The notes beneath the pieces were generated by a model. The model was not told the origin of the DNA, made no database searches, and was given only the letters and a program-made list of their open reading frames with translations. From NCBI GenBank assembly GCA_905201685.1, contig CAJKOW010000050.1:1-12700 (forward strand): DNA of 12,700 nt, read 5' to 3'. How positions within the stretch are numbered: position 1 is the stretch's first letter; every line of letters starts with the position of its first letter. Positions 1 through 6,944 of this stretch are shown here, piece by piece. Origin of the DNA: an uncultured Bacteroides sp. Its GTDB lineage: Bacteria; Bacteroidota; Bacteroidia; Bacteroidales; Bacteroidaceae. The translations under genes were made by a program, and so were the position numbers.

Positions 1-54
1 ACCCGTGACCCTCAGCTTGGGAAGCTGATGCTCTACCAACTGAGCTACTGCCGC
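1..54 (-). tRNA. tRNA-Gly (anticodon CCC), 3' part cut off by the window edge
   Basis: Read on the minus strand from position 54, the sequence gives a 7-nt acceptor arm (GCGGCAG), TA, a D arm with stem GCTC/GAGC and loop AGTTGGTA, then an anticodon arm with stem TCAGC/GCTGA and loop TTCCCAA. This puts CCC at positions 34-36, which decodes the glycine codon GGG. A 5-nt variable loop (GGGTC) and the start of the T arm (ACGGGT) follow before the window ends. The missing 3' part (T loop, acceptor 3' strand) lies outside, so acceptor pairing and CCA cannot be checked. Confidence 0.93.
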
Positions 55-98
55 AAGATGTATGTATCGGGAGCGCGACCTCCCTTTTAAAACGTCGG

Positions 99-130
99 CA
101 AAGGTAATAAAATCTTTTAGAAAGAATCAA
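99..130 (-). promoter_or_regulatory. Putative Bacteroidetes-type promoter of the tRNA-Gly gene
   Basis: On the minus strand, TACCTTTG (positions 106-99) matches the Bacteroidetes -7 consensus TAnnTTTG exactly. A TTG (130-128) lies 21 nt further upstream, close to the expected distance for the -33 TTTG element. The -7 box is 45 nt from the mature tRNA 5' end, leaving a short 5' leader for RNase P removal. The -33 match is partial. Confidence 0.5.
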
Positions 131-150
131 GCATTTCCTAATTTATTTCC

Positions 151-158
151 TACTTTTG
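151..158 (+). promoter_or_regulatory. Putative -7 box (TAnnTTTG) of the cobU operon
   Basis: TACTTTTG fits TAnnTTTG exactly and lies 32 nt before the cobU ATG. I see no convincing TTTG at the -33 distance. If this is the start region, the untranslated leader is only about 25 nt. That is far too short for a cobalamin riboswitch, which takes roughly 200 nt. Confidence 0.45.
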
Positions 159-190
159 TGTGTGATTTCCAATTTTAGAAGAAAGCAACC

Positions 191-700
191 ATGAAACGAA
201 TCATACTTATCACCGGAGGAGAACGGTCGGGTAAAAGCACTTATGCCGAAACGTTGGCACTGTCTCTCTCCTCCTCTCCCGTCTATATGGCCACTGCCCG
301 CATCTGGGACGAGGAGTTCCGGCAAAGGGTACTCCGGCACCAGGCACGGCGGGGAAAAGAATGGACCAATATAGAGGAAGAAAAGCAACTGAGCAGGCAC
401 GCGGTAGAAGGCCGTGTGGTGCTGATAGACTGTGTCACCCTGTGGGCTACCAATTTCTTCTACGAACTGAAAGCCGATGTCGATCGGTCGCTCGAAGCCG
501 CCAGGCAGGAGTTCGACCGTTTCACGGCGCAAGACGCCACCTTTATCTTTGTCACCAACGAAATAGGTATGGGCGGCACCTCCGGAAACGAAATACAACG
601 GAAATTCACCGATATGCTGGGCTGGCTGAACCAATATCTGGCAGCAAAGTCCGATGAGGTCGTGCTGATGGTATCGGGCATTCCGGTGAAAATAAAATAG
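191..700 (+). CDS. cobU: Adenosylcobinamide kinase / adenosylcobinamide-phosphate guanylyltransferase
   Basis: CobU phosphorylates adenosylcobinamide and then transfers GMP from GTP to give adenosylcobinamide-GDP, the activated corrin for nucleotide loop assembly in the cytoplasm. The 169-residue protein has the family's N-terminal P-loop, GGERSGKST (residues 9-17). MATARIWDEE (33-42) follows, with His50 in RVLRHQ placed like the guanylylated histidine of characterised CobU. LIDCVTLWATN and VTNEIGMGG match conserved CobU segments, and the C-terminal VSGIPVKIK matches the usual ending. Length is close to the typical ~180 residues, so it appears complete. It is the first gene of the cobU-T-S-C run, and the assignment follows from both motifs and neighbours. 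Confidence 0.95.
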   Translation: MKRIILITGGERSGKSTYAETLALSLSSSPVYMATARIWDEEFRQRVLRHQARRGKEWTNIEEEKQLSRHAVEGRVVLIDCVTLWATNFFYELKADVDRSLEAARQEFDRFTAQDATFIFVTNEIGMGGTSGNEIQRKFTDMLGWLNQYLAAKSDEVVLMVSGIPVKIK

Positions 701-710
701 CCCTGTACCC

Positions 711-745
711 CATTAATCATTAACCATTAATCATTCACCATTATA
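711..745 (+). repeat. Tandem array of five CATTnnn heptamers between cobU and cobT
   Basis: Five consecutive 7-nt units read CATTAAT, CATTAAC, CATTAAT, CATTCAC and CATTATA, filling most of the 53-nt cobU-cobT gap. The first three differ at one position only. The unit is AT-rich and ends 8 nt before the cobT ATG, so it lies where ribosomes would bind cobT. A 12-nt piece of it (CATTAACCATTA) recurs in inverted orientation at 6847-6858. Function is unknown; it could be a simple-sequence repeat prone to length change. Confidence 0.8.
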
Positions 746-753
746 ATTACCGC

Positions 754-1791
754 ATGAAAACATTCAATATACCCCGTCCGGATATGGCTATCCGGGAGGC
801 ATTGGTCGATAAGATAAACAACCTGACCAAGCCCAAAGGCTCTTTAGGCATGTTGGAGGCTCTTGCCCTCCAGATAGGATTAGTGCAGCAGACCTTGTCG
901 CCTGCCCTGCATCATCCGCAGAATATCATTTTTGCTGCCGACCACGGCATTGTGGAAGAAGGCGTAAGCCTCTCGCCCAAGGAAGTGACATGGCAGCAGA
1001 TCAGTAATTTCCTGCATGGTGGCGCCGGAGTCAACTTCCTGTGCCGTCAGCATGGTTTTACACTGAAAATCGTTGATGCCGGTGTCGATTATGATTTGCC
1101 TTACGAGAAGGGCATCATCAATATGAAGGTTCGTCGCGGGACCCGTAACTATCTGCACGAGGCAGCGATGAGCCGCGAAGAGATGGAGCTGTGCATCGAA
1201 CGCGGAGCCGAGGTGGTAAGGCGCTGTTACGAAGAAGGTAGCAATGTGCTTAGTTTCGGAGAAATGGGAATCGGAAACACGTCCTCTTCATCGTTGTGGA
1301 TGACCTGTTTCACCGGCATTCCTTTGGAACAATGCGTAGGTGCCGGCAGCGGACTGAACACCGAAGGCATCCGCCACAAGTATCAGGTGTTGCAGCAGGC
1401 TTTGCAGCATTATGCAGGCGATTTTTCTCCCTCCGACGTGATCCGCTATTTCGGTGGATTGGAGATGGTGATGGCCGTAGGTGCCATGCTTCAGGCGGCC
1501 GAACTGAAGATGCTGATTCTGGTGGACGGCTTTATCATGACTAACTGTATGCTGGCTGCAAGCAAGCTGTATCCAGCCGTTCTCGATTATGCCATCTTCG
1601 GGCACTGCGGCGACGAATCCGGCCACAAGCTGCTGCTCGATGCCATGGGGGCGACTCCCCTGCTCCATCTGGGGCTTCGTTTGGGCGAAGGTACGGGTGC
1701 TATCTGTGCTTATCCCATTGTCGATTCGGCAGTGCGGATGATCAACGAGATGGACAATTTTGCTCACGCTTCCATAACCAAATATTTCTAA
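754..1791 (+). CDS. cobT: Nicotinate-nucleotide--dimethylbenzimidazole phosphoribosyltransferase
   Basis: CobT moves phosphoribose from nicotinate mononucleotide to the lower-ligand base (5,6-dimethylbenzimidazole or a related benzimidazole or purine), giving the alpha-riboside phosphate that CobS attaches. The 345-residue protein matches the usual ~350. Visible family segments are TKPKGSLG (26-33), AADHGIVEEGVS (61-72), GEMGIGNTSSSS (169-180), VDGFI (257-261) and LRLGEGTGA (308-316). Glu312 corresponds to the general-base glutamate (Glu317 of the Salmonella enzyme). No lower-ligand synthesis gene is in view, so the base may be salvaged or made elsewhere. The stop lies 6 nt before cobS, indicating translational coupling. 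Confidence 0.96.
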   Translation: MKTFNIPRPDMAIREALVDKINNLTKPKGSLGMLEALALQIGLVQQTLSPALHHPQNIIFAADHGIVEEGVSLSPKEVTWQQISNFLHGGAGVNFLCRQHGFTLKIVDAGVDYDLPYEKGIINMKVRRGTRNYLHEAAMSREEMELCIERGAEVVRRCYEEGSNVLSFGEMGIGNTSSSSLWMTCFTGIPLEQCVGAGSGLNTEGIRHKYQVLQQALQHYAGDFSPSDVIRYFGGLEMVMAVGAMLQAAELKMLILVDGFIMTNCMLAASKLYPAVLDYAIFGHCGDESGHKLLLDAMGATPLLHLGLRLGEGTGAICAYPIVDSAVRMINEMDNFAHASITKYF

Positions 1792-1797
1792 GCGGAA

Positions 1798-2541
1798 ATG
1801 AGTGTATTAGCAGCTTTTATCTTTTTCACCCGATTGCCTTTCTGGAAGCTGGGAGAGGTTTCTTCGGACAGTTTTAAGCATGTGGTGCCCTATTGGCCGG
1901 TAGTCGGTTGGCTGACCGGAGGCGTGATGGCTGCCGTCTTGTGGCTGGCTGCACAGGTGTTCCCGATGTCGGTGGCGTGGCTTTGTGCCATCACTGCCCG
2001 TTTGCTGCTTACCGGTTGCCTGCACGAGGACGGCTTGGCCGATTTCTTTGACGGGTTTGGCGGAGGGCGTACGCGCGAGCAGACATTGGCCATTATGAAG
2101 GATTCGCATATTGGCAGCTACGGGGTGATAGGCCTGATTGTCTATTTCCTGTTATTGTTTCAGTTGCATGTTTTGCCATTGGAGCTTCTTTGCGCATTGG
2201 CCTTTTGTGGTGACTGCTGGTCTAAGTTTACAGCTTCGCAACTGATCAATTTCCTTCCTTATGCGCGAAAGGAAGAAGAGAGCAAGGCACACGTCGTGTA
2301 TCAGCGCATGAGGGTAAGCGAGTTCCTGTTGGCTTTGGCCAGCGGCCTACTCCCCTTGATATGCGTATTTCCGGTCATAGTATGGCCGGTCGCCCTGTTT
2401 CCGGTAGTAGTTTTTGCAGGGGTGTGCTGGCTGATGAAGCGGCGCCTGAACGGATATACGGGCGATTGTTGCGGGGCCATGTTTTTGCTTTGCGAATTGT
2501 CTTTCTATTTGGGAAGTCTGTGGATGTATTACTATTATTAA
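1798..2541 (+). CDS. cobS: Adenosylcobinamide-GDP ribazoletransferase (cobalamin synthase)
   Basis: CobS is an inner-membrane enzyme that joins adenosylcobinamide-GDP to alpha-ribazole (phosphate), closing the nucleotide loop. The 247-residue protein is full length. It starts with the usual FFTRLPF segment (9-15) and carries the acidic motif HEDGLADFFDGFGGG (76-90), then KDSHIGSYG (101-109), whose acidic residues are thought to hold the metal and pyrophosphate. NGYTGDCCGA (218-227) is the conserved C-terminal signature. Several hydrophobic stretches (about 35-75, 110-140, 175-212, 225-247) fit a polytopic membrane protein. It begins 6 nt after cobT, and the operon order supports the call. Confidence 0.95.
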   Translation: MSVLAAFIFFTRLPFWKLGEVSSDSFKHVVPYWPVVGWLTGGVMAAVLWLAAQVFPMSVAWLCAITARLLLTGCLHEDGLADFFDGFGGGRTREQTLAIMKDSHIGSYGVIGLIVYFLLLFQLHVLPLELLCALAFCGDCWSKFTASQLINFLPYARKEEESKAHVVYQRMRVSEFLLALASGLLPLICVFPVIVWPVALFPVVVFAGVCWLMKRRLNGYTGDCCGAMFLLCELSFYLGSLWMYYYY

Positions 2542-2561
2542 AAATGAAACAGTCATAACGT

Positions 2562-3092
2562 ATGGAAGTGATTCTTATCAGGCATACTTCAGTAGATGTT
2601 CCACCCGGGGTGTGCTATGGGCAGACCGATGTGCCTCTGAAGGCAACTTTCGAACAGGAAGCGGCTGCCACGGCTGCAGATCTGAAGCAGTTTCAACCTT
2701 TCGATAAGGTATATACCAGTCCGCTGACACGTTGTGTCAGGCTGGCTGCTTATTGCGGCTATCCGGATGCCGAGCGCGACCGTCGTATTATGGAGATAAA
2801 TTTCGGAGCCTGGGAGATGAAACCGTTCGAGACGAACGACGATCCCCGTCTGAAGGAGTGGTACGCCGATTATCTGAACGTGGCAGCCACCGGAGGCGAA
2901 TCCTTTGCCATGCAGTACCAGCGTGTCAGCCGATTTCTGGACGAACTGAAAGAGAAAGATTATCGGCGCGTTGCTGTGTTTGCTCATGGAGGCGTCCTTA
3001 TCTGTGCACAGATATATGCCGGATTAGTGAGGCCGGAGGAGGCCTTCAGTGCTTTGACGCCTTATGGCGGGATCATCAGTATTGAAATATAA
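2562..3092 (+). CDS. cobC: Alpha-ribazole phosphatase, histidine phosphatase superfamily
   Basis: CobC removes the phosphate from alpha-ribazole-phosphate, or from adenosylcobalamin-phosphate, at the end of nucleotide loop assembly. The 176-residue protein shows the superfamily core: IRHT with His8 as the phosphorylated histidine, SPLTRC with Arg57, acidic Glu78 in EINFGAWE as likely proton donor, and AHGG with the second histidine His142. GVCYGQTDVPL (16-26) is typical of CobC-like members. The superfamily is broad and substrate cannot be read from motifs alone; the position directly after cobUTS decides the name. An alternative is a sugar-phosphate phosphatase serving the following kinase gene, but the CobC role is more economical. 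Confidence 0.87.
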   Translation: MEVILIRHTSVDVPPGVCYGQTDVPLKATFEQEAAATAADLKQFQPFDKVYTSPLTRCVRLAAYCGYPDAERDRRIMEINFGAWEMKPFETNDDPRLKEWYADYLNVAATGGESFAMQYQRVSRFLDELKEKDYRRVAVFAHGGVLICAQIYAGLVRPEEAFSALTPYGGIISIEI

Positions 3093-3113
3093 TGATAGAA
3101 TAAAAAGATATTT

Positions 3114-4526
3114 ATGATACCAGAAGAGCTTAGAGAACTTTATAGAAACCATACCGGACAGGATCCGGAAGAAATTGTCAGATTGACACCGGCGGGTTCC
3201 AACCGTCGGTATTTTCGTTTGAAGGGAGTGACAGATTTAATCGGAGTCGAAGGTGAATCGGTTGATGAAAACAAGGCTTTCCTTTATTTGGATGGCCATT
3301 TTCGCTCCAAAGGTTTGCCGGTACCTAACGTTGTGGCCCGCTCGGAAGACGGTCGGTTTTATCTGCAGGACGATTTGGGCGATGTCCTTCTGTTCGATGC
3401 CATCGGGCAGGGACGCAGCACCGGGGTGTTCTCCGAAAGGGAAAAAGACCTGTTGCGTCAGACCATCCGTCTGCTTCCCGACTTTCAGTTTGCCGGAGCA
3501 GACGGGCTGGATTTCTCCGAATGCTATCCACAGGCACAGTTCAACGGCCGCAGCGTTCTGTGGGACTTGAACTATTTCAAGTATTGCTTTCTGAAAACTA
3601 CCGGACTCGATTTTCAGGAAGACCGTTTGGAAGACGATTTCGAGCAAATGAAGGAAGTGCTTCTGCAGGACAGCACGCCAACCTTCATGTATCGCGATTT
3701 CCAGAGCCGCAATGTGATGATAAAAGACGGTGCTCCGTGGTTTATCGATTTTCAGGGAGGCCGCAAGGGACCTGTCTATTACGATGTGGCGTCTTTCTTG
3801 TGGCAGGCGAAAGCACGCTATCCGGAAGAGCTTCGGCAGGAACTGATCCGGGAGTATCTGTCTGCTGTGCAGAAGTACATGACGGTTAGCGAGCAAGATT
3901 TTCAGCAGCGTCTGCGTCATTTTGTTTTGTTCCGTCTCTTGCAGGTATTGGGAGCTTATGGTTTTCGGGGGTACTTCGAGAAGAAGGCACATTTCCTGGA
4001 AAGTGTGCCATATGCCATAGACAGTTTGCGCCAGTTGCTTCGTGGGCCTTATCAGGAATATCCATATTTGTGTGAGGTATTGAGCCGGCTGACCGAACTG
4101 GATCGGTTTACGGAGAAAAAATCACCGCTTGTTGTCACGGTGACCAGTTTTTCGTATAAAAAAGGTATTCCGGAAGATACGTCCGGCAATGGAGGCGGTT
4201 TTGTGTTCGATTGTCGGGCTGTTCACAATCCCGGAAAGTACGAACGTTATAAGTCGCTCACCGGATTAGACGAACCGGTGATCCGTTTTCTGGAAGATGA
4301 CGGAGAAATCACGGTCTTTCTGGAGCATGTGTATGCCCTGGTCGATGCTTCTGTCAAGCGCTATATGGAGCGTGGGTTTACTAACCTCTCCGTTTCGTTC
4401 GGGTGTACCGGCGGACAGCATCGCTCTGTTTACAGCGCCCAGCATGTGGCCGAACATCTGCATCGGAAGTTTGGTGTACAGGTGCGGCTCGTTCATCGGG
4501 AGCAGCATATCTCCGTAAGTTTATAA
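3114..4526 (+). CDS. AmgK-like amino-sugar kinase fused to a RapZ C-terminal domain
   Basis: The 470-residue protein has two parts. Residues about 1-330 are an aminoglycoside-phosphotransferase-fold kinase resembling AmgK, the anomeric MurNAc/GlcNAc kinase: GSNRRYFRL (28-36) near the N-terminus, catalytic YRDFQSRNVM (193-202, Asp195) and metal-binding IDFQGGRKGP (211-220, Asp212). Residues about 338-465 match the RapZ C-terminal domain: TSFSYKKGIP (344-353), a VFDCRAVHNPG segment, LTGLDEPV (382-389) and the hallmark GCTGGQHRS (430-438). The RapZ N-terminal ATPase is absent. In E. coli that C-terminal domain binds GlcN6P and the small RNA GlmZ. A MurU-like gene follows after 32 nt, as in AmgK/MurU pairs, supporting MurNAc or GlcNAc as substrate. 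The role of the fused domain is inferred only: amino-sugar sensing, RNA binding or a scaffold. Confidence 0.85.
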   Translation: MIPEELRELYRNHTGQDPEEIVRLTPAGSNRRYFRLKGVTDLIGVEGESVDENKAFLYLDGHFRSKGLPVPNVVARSEDGRFYLQDDLGDVLLFDAIGQGRSTGVFSEREKDLLRQTIRLLPDFQFAGADGLDFSECYPQAQFNGRSVLWDLNYFKYCFLKTTGLDFQEDRLEDDFEQMKEVLLQDSTPTFMYRDFQSRNVMIKDGAPWFIDFQGGRKGPVYYDVASFLWQAKARYPEELRQELIREYLSAVQKYMTVSEQDFQQRLRHFVLFRLLQVLGAYGFRGYFEKKAHFLESVPYAIDSLRQLLRGPYQEYPYLCEVLSRLTELDRFTEKKSPLVVTVTSFSYKKGIPEDTSGNGGGFVFDCRAVHNPGKYERYKSLTGLDEPVIRFLEDDGEITVFLEHVYALVDASVKRYMERGFTNLSVSFGCTGGQHRSVYSAQHVAEHLHRKFGVQVRLVHREQHISVSL

Positions 4527-4558
4527 TCCGTTTTTTGTTCAGTATAAGATTTATAGTT

Positions 4559-5314
4559 ATGAAAGCCATGATTTTTGCAGCCGGACTGGGTACGCGTCTC
4601 CGGCCTTTGACCGATTATACGCCTAAGGCACTTGTTCCGGTGGGCGGGAAACCGATGCTTCAGAGGGTCATCGAGAAGCTGAAAGAAGCGGGATTCGATG
4701 ACATTACCGTCAACATACACCACTTGGGCCAGCAGATTATCGATTTTCTGGAGGCTCATCATCATTTTGGAGTGAATATACACATCAGCGACGAACGGGA
4801 TGAATTGCTCGATACCGGTGGAGGCATTCGGAAAGCCCGTCCGTTTTTAGAGGGTGACGAACCGTTTCTGGTTCATAATGCTGATATTCTGTCCGATATC
4901 GATCTGGCCGGTTTTTACCGTGTCCATTGCGACAGCGGAGCCGATGCCACCTTGTTGGTCAGCCGACGGCAAACTTCGCGTTATTTGTTGTTCGATGCCG
5001 ACAACCGGTTGCACGGGTGGACCAACAAGGCTACGGGCGAAGTAAAGCCGCAGGGTTTTGTCCCCGATCCGGACCGCTTTCGGGAGTATGCTTTTGGAGG
5101 CATTCATGTAATATCCCCAGCTCTTTTCCGTTTTATGGAGGAGGATCAGTGGAGCGGCAAGTTTTCCATCATCCCCTTCTACCTGTCTGTGTGCGAAAAA
5201 GTCCGGATACAGGGCTATCCTCTTCAAGGGTTTCACTGGTTCGATATCGGGAAACCTGAAACACTGGCCAAGGCAGAGGCATTCTTACAGGAGGAAGAAA
5301 GTGTGTCAAATTAA
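4559..5314 (+). CDS. MurU-like sugar-1-phosphate nucleotidyltransferase
   Basis: This 251-residue nucleotidyltransferase probably makes a UDP-sugar from a sugar-1-phosphate; with an AmgK-like neighbour, UDP-MurNAc from MurNAc-1-P is the best guess. It opens with the family signature AAGLGTRLRPLT (7-18) and TPKALVPVGGKPM (21-33, Lys23). DTGGGI (85-90) matches the sugar-binding loop, HNADIL (106-111) provides metal ligand Asp109, and WFDIGKPE (227-234) carries the second acidic residue Asp229. The ATG at 4559 is chosen because the signature begins immediately there; an in-frame ATG at 4403 would overlap the kinase gene by 124 nt and add unrelated residues. It lacks the acyltransferase domain seen in GlmU. 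Other sugar nucleotides such as GDP-mannose cannot be excluded. Confidence 0.85.
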   Translation: MKAMIFAAGLGTRLRPLTDYTPKALVPVGGKPMLQRVIEKLKEAGFDDITVNIHHLGQQIIDFLEAHHHFGVNIHISDERDELLDTGGGIRKARPFLEGDEPFLVHNADILSDIDLAGFYRVHCDSGADATLLVSRRQTSRYLLFDADNRLHGWTNKATGEVKPQGFVPDPDRFREYAFGGIHVISPALFRFMEEDQWSGKFSIIPFYLSVCEKVRIQGYPLQGFHWFDIGKPETLAKAEAFLQEEESVSN

Positions 5315-5330
5315 GGAACCGCTTTTCTTT

Positions 5331-5355
5331 AGGCACGGATAACACGGAATTTCGC
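5331..5355. repeat. Copy of an AGGCACGGAT-type intergenic repeat
   Basis: The 57-nt gap between the convergent nucleotidyltransferase and MATE genes contains AGGCACGGATAACACGGA followed by ATTTCGCGG, a run of ACGGA-like units. The first ten bases recur exactly at 8628-8637 and, inverted, at 8689-8698. No clear hairpin with a T tract is seen here, so I do not call a terminator. Confidence 0.5.
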
Positions 5356-5371
5356 GGATGATTATTCTTCT

Positions 5372-6742
5372 TTACGCCGTCGGCACATTGCCAAGTTTTT
5401 CTTTCCGTTTCATCTCGGAAAGTACGCCGCATGTCAATGGGATGGCAAGCAGAAAAGACAGCACGTCCGAGCAGGCCTGACACATTTCAACTCCCTGCAA
5501 TCCTAAGAAATGAGGCAGGATAAAGATGAAAGGTATAAAGAATAGTCCCTGACGGGCCGATGACAGCAGAGTAGCACGTACCGGTTTACGGATGGTTTGC
5601 AGCATCATGTTGCTGACGATGATCCAGGAGCCTAATGGGAAGGTGATAAATTGCCACCGCAATGCCGCGGCACCTACGGCAACAACCTCCGGATCGCCTT
5701 TACGGAACAGTTCCACTATCTCTTCGGCATATCCCATGCCCGATACGGCACAGACCAACAGAAATACAAAACCTACTTTTACGCTGAACCAGAATCCCTG
5801 ACGTACACGGGCATACAGGCCGGCTCCGTAGTTGAAACCGCATACCGGCTGAAATCCCTGTCCGAAACCTATCAGGAATGCATTGATGAACATGGCTATT
5901 CTGGTCACAATGGACATTCCGGCAATAGCGGCATCTCCATAGGCACCTGCTGCAATGTTCAGCAGAATGGTAGCTATGCAGGCAAGTCCCTGACGCGCCA
6001 GGGAAGGACTTCCTCCACCGATGATTTCCTTGACAAAAGCCAGCGAAGGGGTGAAGTTCCGGAAGCTGATACGTATGTTCTCACCCCGGCGGCTCATGAA
6101 TATCAGCAGGGTGAAGCTGCACATCTGGCTGATAACGGTAGCCCATGCTGCTCCGGATATCCCCATGTCGAGTCCGAAAATCAGAATCGGGTCCAATATG
6201 ACATTGATGACGGCTCCGGTAACAATTCCAACCATGGCGTACGAAGCATTTCCCTGAAAGCGTATCTGGTTGTTCAGTACCAACGACGAGGTCATAAAGG
6301 GGGCTCCCAACAGAACAATTCCCAAATAGCGTTCGGTGTACGGCAGGATGGTCGGAGTCGATCCCAATGCCAGAGACAGAGGAGTAAGCAGCAGCAATCC
6401 CGTAATGGTCAGCAACACTCCCATAAACAGTGCCAGGAAGAATCCTGTGGCTGCCATCTTATGTGCACTGTCCAGGTCTTTGGCCCCCAACTTGCGCGAG
6501 ATAAAGTTGCCCGAGCCGTGGCCGAAAAAGAATCCTATGGCTTGGATGATGGACATGACCGAAAACACGATGCCTACGGCTGCTGTGGATTGTGTGTTGA
6601 TTTTCCCCACAAAGTACGTATCTGCCATGTTGTAGAACGAGGTCACCAGCATACTGATAATGGTGGGGATGGCCAACGATATGACTAACCGAGGTACGGA
6701 AGTCGTTGTCAGGTAAGTATAATTGTCTTTTGAGTGGTGCAT
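5372..6742 (-). CDS. MATE-family multidrug/sodium antiporter, MepA-like
   Basis: This 456-residue integral membrane protein belongs to the MATE family, which exports cationic drugs or metabolites across the inner membrane using a proton or sodium gradient. The hydrophobicity pattern fits twelve membrane helices in two homologous halves. Recognisable segments are PTIISMLVTSFYNMADTYFVG in the first helices and FGQGFQPVCGFNYGAG at the start of the second half, which resemble MepA/DinF-type members. Length is normal. It lies 202 nt downstream of the ABC ATPase on the same strand; co-transcription is possible but the gap is large. I saw no TAnnTTTG box just upstream. The substrate cannot be read from sequence. 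Confidence 0.92.
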   Translation of the reverse strand: MHHSKDNYTYLTTTSVPRLVISLAIPTIISMLVTSFYNMADTYFVGKINTQSTAAVGIVFSVMSIIQAIGFFFGHGSGNFISRKLGAKDLDSAHKMAATGFFLALFMGVLLTITGLLLLTPLSLALGSTPTILPYTERYLGIVLLGAPFMTSSLVLNNQIRFQGNASYAMVGIVTGAVINVILDPILIFGLDMGISGAAWATVISQMCSFTLLIFMSRRGENIRISFRNFTPSLAFVKEIIGGGSPSLARQGLACIATILLNIAAGAYGDAAIAGMSIVTRIAMFINAFLIGFGQGFQPVCGFNYGAGLYARVRQGFWFSVKVGFVFLLVCAVSGMGYAEEIVELFRKGDPEVVAVGAAALRWQFITFPLGSWIIVSNMMLQTIRKPVRATLLSSARQGLFFIPFIFILPHFLGLQGVEMCQACSDVLSFLLAIPLTCGVLSEMKRKEKLGNVPTA

Positions 6743-6944
6743 AATATAATAGGTATATATCAGTTACAGTTTACTGTTTCTTTCGAGGTTAAGAAGTCGT
6801 AGAAGTTATCACTTCGCTTCGTTAGAAGTTACAGCCGGTGGTTTCGTAATGGTTAATGAGTTGCAGAAATTAGCTTTACTCAAAACCTCTTTTTGACTTT
6901 TTTGCTAAGGAAAATAGTCTTCATTCTTCAGGATTTCCTGTTTG
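6743..6944. other. 202-nt intergenic region with short repeats
   Basis: There is no supported gene here. TAGAAGTTA occurs twice (6800-6808 and 6823-6831). GAAGTTATCACTTC (6802-6815) can form a 5-bp hairpin, so the stretch 6790-6831 is a small repeat cluster. TAATGGTTAATG (6847-6858) is the inverse complement of 12 nt in the heptamer array at 711-745. TCAAAA/TTTTGA (6880-6885 and 6891-6896) is a weak AT-only hairpin downstream of the ABC gene, too weak to call a terminator. Confidence 0.6.

Noticed and set aside
711..745. Heptamer array considered as a CRISPR or phage attachment site
   Set aside because: Units are 7 nt with no spacers, and no integrase or Cas gene is nearby.
2562..3092. Reading the histidine phosphatase as a MurNAc-6-phosphate phosphatase (MupP role)
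   Set aside because: MupP belongs to the HAD family, while this protein has the RHT and AHGG histidine phosphatase motifs and follows cobUTS directly, so CobC is the simpler call.
3237..3992. A 251-codon open frame on the minus strand opposite the kinase-RapZ gene
   Set aside because: It is antisense to a gene with intact catalytic motifs and shows no recognisable domain or start signal of its own.
4403..4558. Upstream in-frame start for the nucleotidyltransferase
   Set aside because: It would overlap the RapZ domain coding region by 124 nt, and the added 52 residues resemble no family extension; the GLGTRLRPLT signature sits right after the ATG at 4559.
5651..6688. A 345-codon open frame on the plus strand opposite the MATE gene
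   Set aside because: It lies wholly antisense to a clear MATE gene. Its translation is rich in Gln, Ser, His and Gly without hydrophobic core or motifs, as expected for the shadow of a membrane-protein gene.
6880..6896. TCAAAA/TTTTGA hairpin as terminator of the ABC ATPase gene
   Set aside because: The stem is almost entirely A-T and no T tract follows on the minus strand.
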